From the IMG/VR virus record IMGVR_UViG_3300044800_000094, positions 1-53,286 of that record: 53,286 bases of DNA. One strand, written 5' to 3'. Position 1 is the first letter of the stretch; each line of letters starts with the position of its first letter. The translations under genes were made by a program, and so were the position numbers. Of this stretch, positions 40,243 through 48,547 are shown piece by piece. The notes under the pieces are model-generated. The model made no database searches, was not told the origin of the DNA, and saw only the letters and a program-made list of their open reading frames with translations. The stretch is from a virus.

Positions 40243-42504
40243 ATGAACTTCACAGAGCCATCAAAGGTTTTGGATACCCTTCGCGCAGGCGATGATGTCG
40301 AGTTTTCCCGTGGCGCAAACCGTGTCCTTATCAACAAGGCCGCGAACAATGAGCCGTTGATGGACGAGGACGAGGCCGAGCGCGTCGGCATGAAGATTTA
40401 CAACCGTTGGGGCGAGTTGATGAACGCCCTGTCGAGTGCGCGCCGGCAGTATATCAACAACTTCATGTCGTCGGGGACTTTCTTCACGATAGACCTGCCC
40501 AAAGCGCCGGAGGAATTTAGGGCGGATTGGGCCGGAACCATCACCGAACTTCTGAATGACAAGCTCAAGGAAGGCGATCACGCTCTGGAATACTTCGAGC
40601 TTCACTGCTCGCGCTGGGGCGCGGTGGTCTGCCACGGAACCGGCGCGGTGCTCTGGGAGGATCGCTACGGCTGGATTCCCCGCTACGTTGCCATTGAGGA
40701 TTTCCGGGTGCCGACCGACACCGAGCGCAGCTTCCGAAATCTGCCGTGGTTCGGGGTTCGCATCGCCTACACGCCGGGGGAACTTTCGCGCAAGGCGTTT
40801 TCCAAGGTTCAAAGCAAATTCAAATGGGACAAGGATGCCGTCACCGCCCTGCTCCGAAACGTCAAGGAATGCAATACGACGATGGCGGAGAACAATTACA
40901 ACTGGGATGTTGAGCCGGAAAAGTTCGAGGAACTGCGGAAACAAAACGCGGGCTATTGGTCGGGGGACGCGATGCCCACCATCAACCTTTGGCACTTTTA
41001 CCACGAGGACGAGAATGGCAAGTGGCGGCTAAAGGTCGTGCCGGATGACACGTCCACTTCCGGCGACGTTTCCGAGGCCAATGAGAATTTCGTCTGCCAG
41101 AGCGAGGGCGCGATTGCGGACAATTGGAGACAACTTACCCATGTCCAGTTTGGCGACTTGAACAACAAGGCTCCGTTCATGTTCCATTCGGTGCGCTCGC
41201 TTGGATTCGCCATGTTCGAGCCGTGCTACTGGACAGACTTTACCCGGTGCCGGATGCTGCAACACACCCTCGACCAGTTCAACATCCTTTTGCGCGTCAC
41301 CGATCCGGTTGACAAGGCGAGGGCGCAAATCCAGGTTTTTCAAAATCTTGGCGTGGTGAAACCGGGGGTGAGCTTCATCCCCAACAACGAACGCTGGCAG
41401 GTTGACGCCGGACTGGTCGAAAGCGTGCTGGCTCAGACCAAGCAGTTGCAGGCCGAGGCGTCCACCGCCTACACGCAGAGCATTGACAACGGAAACCAGC
41501 GCGAGCAGACCGCTTTTGAGACGGGCGTTAAGGTTCAGCAGAACAATGCCATGCTGTCGGGTCTGATGCTGACCGCTTTCACCTATGAGAAATTTTTCGG
41601 CAAGGAAATCTGCCGCCGGTTCTGCCTGCAAAACTCGGATGATGAGGATGTGAAGGATTTTCAACAGGCTTGCAAGAAGGCCGGCATACCGGACGAATGG
41701 CTGGACATCAAGAAATGGCGCGTCGAGCCGACTTCACCGCTGGGTAACGGCAATTCCACGATGGCGATGGTTGAGGCGCAGAACGCATTGCAACTGCGTC
41801 CGATGCTAGACCCGTCCGCTCAGGCTGAAGCCCTGCATGATGCCGCTGTTCAGATGGTGGGAGCCAAGCGCGCCAAGCGTTGGGTGAAGATGAATCCCGC
41901 TGTCACGTCGGATGCTGCAAATGCCGCCGCGAATGCCTTCCCGCTGATGATGCTTGGGTTGCCGCCCCAAATCCCGGAAGGATTGAACCCCATCCAGCAG
42001 ATTCAAACGCTCCTTGGGCTGTGCGGCGGGTACATTGCCAAGATTGAGCAGACGACCAAGATTCCCGCCCCGCCGGAATTGATCGGGTTGAAGAATGTCG
42101 CCGCGTACATCACCAAGCTGGTGACTGGCATGAAGGGTGATACGGGTAACGAGGCGCTTTACAAGCAATTCGCCCACGATTTGAGCCAGTTGAACAACGA
42201 AATCAAGAAGCTCGAAATGGCGATGAATCAGGCCATGCAGAAAAACGGCCAAGGCAACGGTGTTCCCGCCGAAACGCAGGCCAAGATTCAGGCCATCGCC
42301 GCCACGACTCAGGCGAAGTTAGCCGGCAAACAGGCTGAGACGGCTTCGAAGTTGAAACAGAAGGAACTGGCCGACCGGCAGAAGATGCGGCACAAGGACT
42401 CCGCGTTTGTGAAGGAGCAGCAACGCAAGGACGTGGGGACGGTCGCGGAGATTGCGCGCACTACGGCCAAAACCAAGACTGCCAAGAAACCGCTTGAGGA
42501 ATGA
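40243..42504 (+). CDS. Portal protein, podovirus type (753 aa)
   Basis: Large, mainly helical protein with the long central region expected of portals (LEYFELHCSRWGAVVCHGTG, AFTYEKFFGKEICRRFCLQN, VAYITKLVTG-like helices) and a charged coiled-coil C-terminus rich in Gln/Ala/Lys, which could be the barrel. Placement directly after terminase and two small genes supports portal. GGAAGGTGAT lies just before ATG 40243, which fixes the start over an earlier in-frame ATG at 40231. It forms the dodecameric entry at the capsid vertex. Confidence 0.75.
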   Translation: MNFTEPSKVLDTLRAGDDVEFSRGANRVLINKAANNEPLMDEDEAERVGMKIYNRWGELMNALSSARRQYINNFMSSGTFFTIDLPKAPEEFRADWAGTITELLNDKLKEGDHALEYFELHCSRWGAVVCHGTGAVLWEDRYGWIPRYVAIEDFRVPTDTERSFRNLPWFGVRIAYTPGELSRKAFSKVQSKFKWDKDAVTALLRNVKECNTTMAENNYNWDVEPEKFEELRKQNAGYWSGDAMPTINLWHFYHEDENGKWRLKVVPDDTSTSGDVSEANENFVCQSEGAIADNWRQLTHVQFGDLNNKAPFMFHSVRSLGFAMFEPCYWTDFTRCRMLQHTLDQFNILLRVTDPVDKARAQIQVFQNLGVVKPGVSFIPNNERWQVDAGLVESVLAQTKQLQAEASTAYTQSIDNGNQREQTAFETGVKVQQNNAMLSGLMLTAFTYEKFFGKEICRRFCLQNSDDEDVKDFQQACKKAGIPDEWLDIKKWRVEPTSPLGNGNSTMAMVEAQNALQLRPMLDPSAQAEALHDAAVQMVGAKRAKRWVKMNPAVTSDAANAAANAFPLMMLGLPPQIPEGLNPIQQIQTLLGLCGGYIAKIEQTTKIPAPPELIGLKNVAAYITKLVTGMKGDTGNEALYKQFAHDLSQLNNEIKKLEMAMNQAMQKNGQGNGVPAETQAKIQAIAATTQAKLAGKQAETASKLKQKELADRQKMRHKDSAFVKEQQRKDVGTVAEIARTTAKTKTAKKPLEE

Positions 42505-42878
42505 ACGTCTGCATTAAAATAATCCCGCACAAAGAACAGCGGTATCCCACATGCGGAGACTGGTTTTACGATGATAAGGGAGACCTGTTTATCCGCATCT
42601 CCAAAATGTCCGACTGGCGTTACGAAATGTGCGTGGCCGTCCATGAACTCGTTGAGGTTTTGATGTGCAAGCACGACGGAGTTTCCCAAAAGTCTGTTGA
42701 TAAATTTGACATTGCCTTCGAGAAGAAAAGGAAGCGCGGAAATACAGATGAGCCGGGTGACAGCGACCGGGCGCCGTATCGGATTCAGCATGGAATCGCC
42801 AGCGGAGTTGAGCGAATCCTGGGAACGCTGCTTGGGATAAGCTGGAACAAGTACAACGACGAAATAAATGCGCTGTGA
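42501..42878 (+). CDS. Phage protein with HExxE motif (125 aa)
   Basis: IIPHKEQRYPTCGDWFYDDK at the start, WRYEMCVAVHELVEVLMCKH with His-Glu-Leu-Val-Glu at 48-52, and RAPYRIQHGIASGVERILGT at the end. The HExxE sequence resembles a metal-binding protease motif but has Glu for the second His of HExxH. I recall the family as common behind portal genes. Starts by ATGA overlap with the portal. Confidence 0.7.
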   Translation: MNVCIKIIPHKEQRYPTCGDWFYDDKGDLFIRISKMSDWRYEMCVAVHELVEVLMCKHDGVSQKSVDKFDIAFEKKRKRGNTDEPGDSDRAPYRIQHGIASGVERILGTLLGISWNKYNDEINAL

Positions 42879-44173
42879 GTGAAAATCTTTCAGGAAAAAC
42901 ATTCTGCGTTTTTGACCATTTCGGACTCTTTGTTGGACTCGCGCAAAGACTTTCCAAAAGCGGAGCGCGGGTGCTGTATTGCACCCCCGTTGATCGGTAT
43001 GACAGGCTGAATGAAGCCATCATTGGAGACGGTCTTGATGGAATTGAATGGGCTGAGGAATTGTGGGACAATAAAAAGGAAACCGATTGCTTTGTTTTCC
43101 CTGACATTCGCCATGCAGGTCTTCAAAATGAATTGCGTGAACAGGGACTTCCGGTTTGGGGGAGTCACCAAGGCATGAGCCTTGAGCAGTCGAGGATATT
43201 TTTTCTTTCAAAGCTGAAAGAACTTGGCCTTGACGTTGCTCCCCATGAAGTCGTGGTTGGAGTCTCCAACCTGAAAGCCTTTTTACGCGACAAGAAAGAC
43301 ATTTGGATAAAGGTCAGCAAGTGGCGCGGAACATGGGAAACCCAACACTGGAGAAGTTGGAAGCAGGACTCTCAAAATCTGGATTCTTGGGCGGTAAAGT
43401 TCGGCGGAAAAAAGGAGAAAGTTCAATTCATCTGCTTTGAGAAAATCGAAACTGATTTGGAGATCGGAGCCGACACCTATTGCGTGGACGGTCAATGGCC
43501 TTCAATGATGCTGCATGGTTTGGAAATAAAAGACGCCGCCTATTTCAGCGCCGTCACACCACGAGAGGAAATGCCAGAGCAGATTCTTCCAATCATGGAA
43601 GCCTTTTCTCCCTATTTGAAGGAAATGGGATACCGTAATCAATGGAGCATGGAGGTGCGGGTTACTGATTCTAAAAATTTCTTTATTGATGCCACAACGC
43701 GGGGGGGCTTGCCGTCAACAAGGAGCTTCCTTGCCGCAGAAAATACGGCAGAGGTTATCTTTTATGGCGCACGCGGAGAATTTGTGGAAATTGACTACGG
43801 CTTCAAATTCTCAGCCGAGTGCATGGTGAGCGCAAAGTCAAATGAGGGCGAGTGGGTCACGGTTGAACTAACACCAGAAGTTCGAGAAGCTCTTTTGGCG
43901 CAGCAATGCTGCCAAGATGACGGGCAACTTTGGTATCCCCCAATCGAAAAAGGGGGGAACCATCTCGGATGGATTGGGGCAACCGGCGACACACCGAAGG
44001 AAGTCCTCGAAAAGATGAATGCCTTGGCTGATGAACTGCCCGATGGGGTTGACGCTAAAGTTGAGGCACTGGCCGATGCTATTCAGGAGATTGAATCTGA
44101 AGAAGATCAAGGTATTCATTTCACTGACCACGAAATGCCGAAACCGGAAATCGTTTTACAGCCTTCGGAATAA
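42875..44173 (+). CDS. ATP-grasp ligase, PurD/GARS-like fold (432 aa)
   Basis: A pre-ATP-grasp domain (KTFCVFDHFGLFVGLAQRLS... TDCFVFPDIRHAGLQNELRE) is followed by an ATP-grasp core: GMSLEQSRIFFLSKLKELGLD, KDIWIKVSKWRG, FICFEKIETDLEIGADTYCV and the late strand WSMEVRVTDSKNFFIDATTRGG, where the acidic residue and R-G-G match the metal site of the superfamily. ATP-grasp enzymes join a carboxylate to an amine or thiol using ATP. The substrate here is unknown: peptide tagging or nucleotide modification are both possible. GTG start overlaps the previous stop. Confidence 0.65.
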   Translation: MSENLSGKTFCVFDHFGLFVGLAQRLSKSGARVLYCTPVDRYDRLNEAIIGDGLDGIEWAEELWDNKKETDCFVFPDIRHAGLQNELREQGLPVWGSHQGMSLEQSRIFFLSKLKELGLDVAPHEVVVGVSNLKAFLRDKKDIWIKVSKWRGTWETQHWRSWKQDSQNLDSWAVKFGGKKEKVQFICFEKIETDLEIGADTYCVDGQWPSMMLHGLEIKDAAYFSAVTPREEMPEQILPIMEAFSPYLKEMGYRNQWSMEVRVTDSKNFFIDATTRGGLPSTRSFLAAENTAEVIFYGARGEFVEIDYGFKFSAECMVSAKSNEGEWVTVELTPEVREALLAQQCCQDDGQLWYPPIEKGGNHLGWIGATGDTPKEVLEKMNALADELPDGVDAKVEALADAIQEIESEEDQGIHFTDHEMPKPEIVLQPSE

Positions 44174-44199
44174 CCCATCCCGACCCGGCAGAAGTCCTG

Positions 44200-44574
44200 T
44201 CATAACTGCCAACACCCCGGCATTGTCTCCTTGATTTTTTCCACCACGTTTTGACGCTCCCACTGCTTGATATGCTCGTATGGCACCCAAATCTTCAGAG
44301 GGAGAAAGCAGTAACATGCCCCGCAGTAATGCAGTTTCTCAATCTCTGGCACGTTCAGCCCCATGCGACCACGCATGAGCGACCACCGCTTTAGCTCACC
44401 GGAGGCTATCGCGGCCACTTTACCGAGCTTGACGTGATTCGGACACGTCAGGCACATTGTCGCACGCGCAGAAGCCACTGAGAGCGGCACAGGCTTCTTG
44501 GAAGATCCAAGCCACGCGACGAGTGCCGCCGGCTTCGTCATCCAGAGCCACCAGCGGTAGAGGAAGGAGGTCAT
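44200..44574 (-). CDS. Cys-rich small protein (124 aa)
   Basis: Residues 30-60 hold CLTCPNHVKLGK and residues 80-95 hold LHYCGACYCFLPLKIW, together a four- to six-cysteine cluster that may bind zinc. A Trp-rich N-terminus (FLYRWWLWMTKPAALVAWLG) may touch a membrane. Its start overlaps the stop of the small upstream gene (ATGA). Role unknown. Only 26 bp separate its end from the convergent ATP-grasp gene. Confidence 0.6.
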   Translation of the reverse strand: MTSFLYRWWLWMTKPAALVAWLGSSKKPVPLSVASARATMCLTCPNHVKLGKVAAIASGELKRWSLMRGRMGLNVPEIEKLHYCGACYCFLPLKIWVPYEHIKQWERQNVVEKIKETMPGCWQL

Positions 44575-44690
44575 GCGTTAAAATTCAAAGCCGTTCTTAC
44601 AGCCGCGCAAACCTTGGCAGTGCTCAACTGCTGGCCATTGGTTGAAACGAACGCGCCGAGAACTACGTTACGGTTATCACCAAATGTCAT
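44571..44690 (-). CDS. Small protein (39 aa)
   Basis: MTFGDNRNVVLGAFVSTNGQ followed by a helix ending ALNFNA. AAAGGGG sits 4-5 nt before the ATG and the stop is shared as ATGA with the next gene, which supports translation. Confidence 0.55.
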   Translation of the reverse strand: MTFGDNRNVVLGAFVSTNGQQLSTAKVCAAVRTALNFNA

Positions 44691-44718
44691 AAAACCCCTT
44701 TATTTACAATGGACTTGT

Positions 44719-44748
44719 AGATTATTTAACGCGGGATAAATAGTCCAA
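44719..44748 (-). promoter_or_regulatory. Candidate leftward promoter of the 44690-44200 pair
   Basis: TTGGAC (44748-44743), 18-bp spacer, TAATCT (44724-44719). Unlike other promoters here it leaves a leader of about 20 nt with a Shine-Dalgarno. The 149 bp between 44690 and 44839 otherwise contain only a 7-bp hairpin (CCGCATG/CATGCGG, 44812-44828). Confidence 0.4.
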
Positions 44749-44838
44749 CAAAGTTGTGTTCGTGTTCGTGTTTTGTTCGTTCAGGCTCCAGATTGTTTCG
44801 AGTCATCAGTCCCGCATGGCTCATGCGGAGCGTTCTGC

Positions 44839-45111
44839 TCATTCAATCGGATGCAACGTGCTCACGTATTTTGTTTTTTGTGCCGCCAGTGCAGCTTTAA
44901 TATGTGGCACGGCAGGATGATTCGGATAGTCTGTGAGTATGATTTGCTGACAGTTATCACATAACTTTTCTTTGGCTAGTTTCGGGTCTGCCTCGATTTC
45001 TTCCGGCAGATGGCCGAAGTTTTCGACCACACCATGCCAGTGCCAGCAGCGCGGGCATTTTACATTGTGGCCGTCATCCATTGATTTTACTTCTATCTCC
45101 ATATTAGCCAT
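44839..45111 (-). CDS. Zinc-ribbon-like protein (90 aa)
   Basis: VKCPRCWHWHGVVENFG and KLCDNCQQIILTDYPNHPAV supply two CxxC pairs about 30 residues apart, a typical zinc ribbon. The C-terminus is helical. The start is uncertain (ATG 45111 or 45102). It diverges from the promoter at 45184. A small nucleic-acid-binding role is plausible. Confidence 0.6.
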   Translation of the reverse strand: MANMEIEVKSMDDGHNVKCPRCWHWHGVVENFGHLPEEIEADPKLAKEKLCDNCQQIILTDYPNHPAVPHIKAALAAQKTKYVSTLHPIE

Positions 45112-45183
45112 CGCGGTTCATGCATTCGCCGGACGATACAGGCGGCTGAATCAGCAGTCAAGCAGATTTCCATTGATTTTCCA

Positions 45184-45212
45184 TTGACAACTAGTTGAGT
45201 GGTTGGTAGGGT
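45184..45212 (+). promoter_or_regulatory. Promoter candidate before 45223
   Basis: TTGACA (45184-45189), 17-bp spacer, TAGGGT (45207-45212); ATG 45223 follows 10 nt later. The -35 is perfect, the -10 weak. Confidence 0.4.
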
Positions 45213-45222
45213 GCTGGGAATT

Positions 45223-45441
45223 ATGATGCGAACTCATGTTTTCAACGACGAGCAGTTGACCACAGCCTTCAAGCGCGCCAAGGTGGGCGACAAGTTTCTT
45301 GTCGTCGGCCCAGTCGGTATGGATGGCAAGCGCCATCCCCGCAGCGAGCAGAACCGCGCTTACTCCTGTGCGTCCTGCGCCGGTCGTCAGATTGTCATGC
45401 GGAAATACCGCGATGGATGGAAGGCGACGATTTTGGAATGA
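45223..45441 (+). CDS. Small hypothetical protein (72 aa)
   Basis: Reads MMRTHVFNDEQLTTAFKRAK, then GDKFLVVGPVGMDGKRHPRS and CASCAGRQIVMRKYRDGW. Basic, with one CxxC. The start follows a TTGACA promoter by 10 nt. Not recognised. Confidence 0.5.
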   Translation: MMRTHVFNDEQLTTAFKRAKVGDKFLVVGPVGMDGKRHPRSEQNRAYSCASCAGRQIVMRKYRDGWKATILE

Positions 45442-45460
45442 CCAGCGAGGAATTTTTTGA

Positions 45461-45595
45461 GTGAACAGTGAATTGAAACCATTGGAAGCCAAGCGCGAGG
45501 AACTGGAGGCGAGGCTGGCGGCGGCACGGTTGCAGGGCGATCTTCGGGCGGTGGATGGAACAAGGTGCTGTTGTGCAAGTGTGATGCGGAGATAA
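45461..45595 (+). CDS. Possible small protein (44 aa)
   Basis: GTG start with GAGGAA about 10 nt upstream. Helical N-terminus (LKPLEAKREELEARLAAARL) and three adjacent cysteines near the end. Weakly supported, kept because it looks like coding sequence and lies between two supported small genes. Confidence 0.35.
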   Translation: MNSELKPLEAKREELEARLAAARLQGDLRAVDGTRCCCASVMRR

Positions 45596-45625
45596 GCGAT
45601 GCGGGGCTTTCAAGCCGAATCGGGG

Positions 45626-45634
45626 TGTGGATAA
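45626..45634. promoter_or_regulatory. Exact DnaA box
   Basis: TGTGGATAA is the reverse complement of the consensus TTATCCACA. It is followed by AT-rich DNA and lies about 400 bp before the helicase gene. A possible promoter (TTGACG near 45652) is close. Confidence 0.5.
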
Positions 45635-45742
45635 CGTGTGAATAAATAGCGGTTGACGGTTTTTCTTTTGTTTGTGATTCTCCCACCCAGTTGCCGCGCG
45701 CAACCGCTGTTTGATACACGGCGAAATTGAGAGAGTAAAAAA

Positions 45743-45838
45743 ATGTCAGACGAAACTTCCATTCCGTCGTCGCTGATGCCCTCGCCTGAATTGCCGCAAG
45801 GCAACTCTCTCGTATCACGTTGGCGGCGGCGGAATTGA
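45743..45838 (+). CDS. Possible small basic peptide (31 aa)
   Basis: MSDETSIPSSLMPSPELPQG followed by a basic end with four arginines. GAGAG lies upstream of the ATG. Only 7 bp separate it from the next gene. Plausible but not proven. Confidence 0.4.
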   Translation: MSDETSIPSSLMPSPELPQGNSLVSRWRRRN

Positions 45839-45845
45839 ATTTTCA

Positions 45846-46034
45846 ATGGCAAACGATCCAGAGCTTCCCCTGGCCGGAGCGCATCAGACCGCCGAGGTCG
45901 GGCGTGAGGGTTTTGAGGAACTGTGCCGGCGGCAGGAAGCGGGCGGAATCAGGATGACCGGATTACGAAGCCCTGGAAAATCCGACCGCTGGTTATGGCG
46001 GGTGAATTATGAACTTCTGAAAACACCGCAATGA
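45846..46034 (+). CDS. Small protein before the helicase (62 aa)
   Basis: Contains GREGFEELCRRQEAGGIR and SDRWLWRVNYELLKTPQ. Its stop overlaps the helicase start as ATGA, so it is translated in the same unit. Function unknown. Confidence 0.5.
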   Translation: MANDPELPLAGAHQTAEVGREGFEELCRRQEAGGIRMTGLRSPGKSDRWLWRVNYELLKTPQ

Positions 46035-47494
46035 GCGACAAGCTGCCACCGCATGACGAACTGGCCGAGGCGTCGGTGATTGCCTCCGCCATTTCCGATG
46101 CCGACGCCCTGGCGAAAGTGATCCGGCTGCGGCGGGATCACTTTTACCTGGTGGCCCACCAAACCCTGCTCACCACGCTAAAGCAGATGGCGTCCGAGCG
46201 GCAGCCGGTGGATTCAGTCACCCTGCGGGGAAGGTTGAATGATTCCGGCAAGTTGCAGGAGTGCGGGGGTGACGCCTACCTGCAAAAGATTCTGAACGAA
46301 CTGTCCAGCGCGGCGAACCTGCCGGCGTGGCTGGAGCGGGTGCAGCAGAAGTATGAGATGCGGCGTGTGCTGCAAATCTGCACCGATGTTGGCCAGCTGA
46401 TCATGGCCAACAATGTCCCGGTGGAAGACCTGAAGTTCAGCGTCCAGTCGGATTTGGCGATGGCGTTCGGCGGCACGGGCGGCCTGCCTGACATCGTGGA
46501 TTCCGCCAAATTCATGTCACAGCCGCAGGCAATCCCGCCCGAACTGATTGAAGGCATCCTGCACCAGGGTTCAAAACTGGCCCTGGGCGGTTCGTCAAAA
46601 TCTTTCAAAACCTGGGCCTTGCTTGATCTGGCGCTCTCCGTGGCGCACGGGCTGCGCTGGCTGGGGCTGGCAACGAAACCGGGCAAGGTGCTGTTCGTCA
46701 ACTTTGAGATCGCGGCCAACATGTGGCAGCGCCGGATCGAGGCCGTCCTGCACACCAAGGGCATCACACTGAAGCCTGACGCCATCCACCTGTGGAACCT
46801 GCGGGGCTGCGCGGCGGACTTCCGCACCCTGATTCCAAAGATCATCCAATGCACGATAGACGAGCAATACTCCCTCATTGTCCTCGATCCGCTCTACAAG
46901 ATTTACGGCGGGGCTGATGAGAATTCAGCCGGCGACGTGGCTGAACTGCTCAATTCCATTGAGCGGGTGGCGGTGGAGACCGGCGCGGCGGTGGCCTACG
47001 GCTGCCATTTTGCCAAAGGAAACGCCGCCGCCAAGGAGGCGATTGACCGGATAAGCGGTTCCGGTGTCTTCGCCCGCGACCCTGATTCTTTGATTATATT
47101 CACGCAACATGAAGAAGAAGAAGCCTTTACCGTCCAACCTGTGCTGAGAAACTTCCAACCAGTTCCAAAGTTTGTCGTCCGCTGGAACTACCCGCTTTTT
47201 GAAAAAGCCGAGGATTTGAACCCTGAAGACCTGAAACAGCCCCTTGGGCGCAAAAAGGAGTACGATATGAAGACCCTACTGGCGGCAATTTCTGACACCT
47301 CCCCAACCAATCCGATCTCGATTTCCGAGTGGTCAAAACTGGCCGGAGTTCCGCGCAAAACTTTGGCCGACTATACACCCTCCTTGAGGGCAAAAGGATG
47401 GGTAAAAACGGTCGGAGAAGGAACTGCCTCAAAACAGCATATCACGTTGGAAGGCAAGAACTTGCTGCTTGGCGGAAATGATTCCTGTCCGTAG
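46031..47494 (+). CDS. Replicative helicase: DnaB N-terminal domain fused to RepA-type ATPase (487 aa)
   Basis: Residues 5-110 have the DnaB N-terminal pattern (EASVIASAISDADALAKVIR, HFYLVAHQTLLTTLKQM, VDSVTLRGRLNDSGKL). Residues 180-300 form a RecA-like ATPase with Walker A GGSSKSFKT (186-194) and Walker B SLIVLDPLYK (Asp 286), closer to plasmid RepA-type hexameric helicases than to DnaB itself. A C-terminal winged helix-like part follows (ISISEWSKLAGVPRKTLADY). It should unwind DNA at the origin. The first iteron lies within its last codons. Confidence 0.75.
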   Translation: MSDKLPPHDELAEASVIASAISDADALAKVIRLRRDHFYLVAHQTLLTTLKQMASERQPVDSVTLRGRLNDSGKLQECGGDAYLQKILNELSSAANLPAWLERVQQKYEMRRVLQICTDVGQLIMANNVPVEDLKFSVQSDLAMAFGGTGGLPDIVDSAKFMSQPQAIPPELIEGILHQGSKLALGGSSKSFKTWALLDLALSVAHGLRWLGLATKPGKVLFVNFEIAANMWQRRIEAVLHTKGITLKPDAIHLWNLRGCAADFRTLIPKIIQCTIDEQYSLIVLDPLYKIYGGADENSAGDVAELLNSIERVAVETGAAVAYGCHFAKGNAAAKEAIDRISGSGVFARDPDSLIIFTQHEEEEAFTVQPVLRNFQPVPKFVVRWNYPLFEKAEDLNPEDLKQPLGRKKEYDMKTLLAAISDTSPTNPISISEWSKLAGVPRKTLADYTPSLRAKGWVKTVGEGTASKQHITLEGKNLLLGGNDSCP

Positions 47495-47718
47495 CTTGGC
47501 GGAAATGTTTCGGAAATTCTCTGACGATTGCTCTATTTTTGACTGCCTATTTTCTTCGTAAGTGGCTTAAAATCATAATACTCTAGCTTGGCGGAAATAC
47601 ATTCCCGCCAAGGCAAAAACATTCCCGCCATGCTCAGGTGCGCGGCTTGGCGGAAATCCTTTAGGTTTCCGCCAACCGCCAAGCACCGACGATTTTTCGG
47701 AAAATCATTTCCGCCAAG
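47468..47718. other. Iteron-bearing candidate replication origin
   Basis: Exact copies of CTTGGCGGAAAT occur at 47468, 47495, 47587 and 47646, and an exact inverted copy ATTTCCGCCAAG at 47707-47718. Near-copies in the inverted sense are at 47601, 47621, 47666 and 47676. An AT-rich stretch (47507-47586) divides the first two from the rest. Position right behind the helicase gene is as in theta-type origins. No protein gene fits this stretch: the open frame over it is repeat-derived. Confidence 0.7.
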
Positions 47719-48113
47719 TGAAAAAGGGGAGAGAAAAAAGATGGCAGGAAAGGGGGATCAAAAACAGAATCCGGAACCCTACTGAAAACTTTCCGGAGTT
47801 CTCTTTGAACCGGAGTCCTACGAGCAGACGGGACTCCGGCGGTAAAAGCGGGCCTACCGGGTGGGGCGTGGGTGGGGGAGGGTGATGAGGCAAAAGAGAT
47901 TCCTTGTTGCTGCGATACTGTAACGGCTGGCAGGCGCGTTCACTGCCCGTACCATGTCAAGGTAGCACCCTGCTAGGAAAGATGCGTCCTAGGGCATCGT
48001 GGAGCTAAGTTCACACTAAACATAATTGATATTGTGCATCCTTAATTACTTAACCCGTTGAAAGACAACGCCGGAGGAATTAAAGCGTTCGATTATTCGA
48101 TGTAAACCACAAT
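47719..48113. other. Gene-free stretch after the origin
   Basis: No convincing gene. A purine-rich run (47719-47760) includes a 14-codon reading frame (ATG 47741). A strong hairpin CCGGAGTCC/GGACTCCGG lies at 47810-47839. At 47973-47998 two overlapping hairpins compete: CTAGGA/TCCTAG and GATGC/GCATC. An AT-rich stretch follows to 48060. Confidence 0.5.
47810..47839. other. Strong 9-bp hairpin near the origin
   Basis: CCGGAGTCC (47810-47818) pairs with GGACTCCGG (47831-47839), loop 12 nt. No T run follows on either strand, so a structural role at the origin, or a weak terminator for the helicase operon, is more likely than a standard terminator. Confidence 0.55.
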
Positions 48114-48485
48114 TTACAGACCGGCCTGAGGCGGCGCTTGTGGTGTCACCGGGCCGGCTGGCTGCGTCTCCAAGGGCTGGATCGCCTCACGCTCGCGCCT
48201 GGTGGAGCGTGATTTCACAGCGCCTTGGGTGGGAAAGGCTTTATTCCAGAGGCGGTCAAGGATTGCCGCCAGCCTGCCGTATTCCTTGCGGTCACATTCT
48301 TTCTCCATCCATCGCATAACCTTTAACACCTGTTTCTGGGCTCGTTTCTGGGCATTCGGTGTATCGAATGCTAGAATTTCTTCGCGTCGTTTTTCTACGC
48401 GTGCCTGAGTTGCTCGCACGGCGTAGATTTTGGCTGTTTCACTTGTAAACGGTGGCGCTGGCCGGAGTGTCGCAAGATTGCCCAT
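48114..48485 (-). CDS. Basic helical protein, possible DNA-binding or small-terminase-like (123 aa)
   Basis: A basic N-terminal helix (TSETAKIYAVRATQARVEKR) is followed by a central helical segment (QVLKVMRWMEKECDRKEYGR, LAAILDRLWNKAFP) and a Pro/Gln-rich disordered tail. Three 11-bp direct repeats lie just before its ATG. These features would suit a self-regulating DNA-binding protein or a small terminase subunit, but I do not recognise the family. It faces the origin. Confidence 0.5.
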   Translation of the reverse strand: MGNLATLRPAPPFTSETAKIYAVRATQARVEKRREEILAFDTPNAQKRAQKQVLKVMRWMEKECDRKEYGRLAAILDRLWNKAFPTQGAVKSRSTRREREAIQPLETQPAGPVTPQAPPQAGL

Positions 48486-48486
48486 G

Positions 48487-48517
48487 TCGCGTGACTCTCG
48501 CGTGAATCTCGCATGCG
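48487..48517. repeat. Three 11-bp direct repeats upstream of the 48485 gene
   Basis: TCGCGTGACTC (48487), TCGCGTGAATC (48498) and a decayed copy TCGCATGCGG (48509) follow each other with a period of one helical turn, immediately upstream of the minus-strand ATG. Likely a protein-binding array. Confidence 0.6.
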
Positions 48518-48547
48518 GTCAACTAAAAACAAGGCGACTAGAGCGTT

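Noticed and set aside
47588-47785. A 65-codon open frame over the iterons
   Set aside because: Its residues come from the repeat units themselves. It has no ribosome-binding site and conflicts with the origin interpretation. Only the last 14 codons have a purine-rich upstream region.
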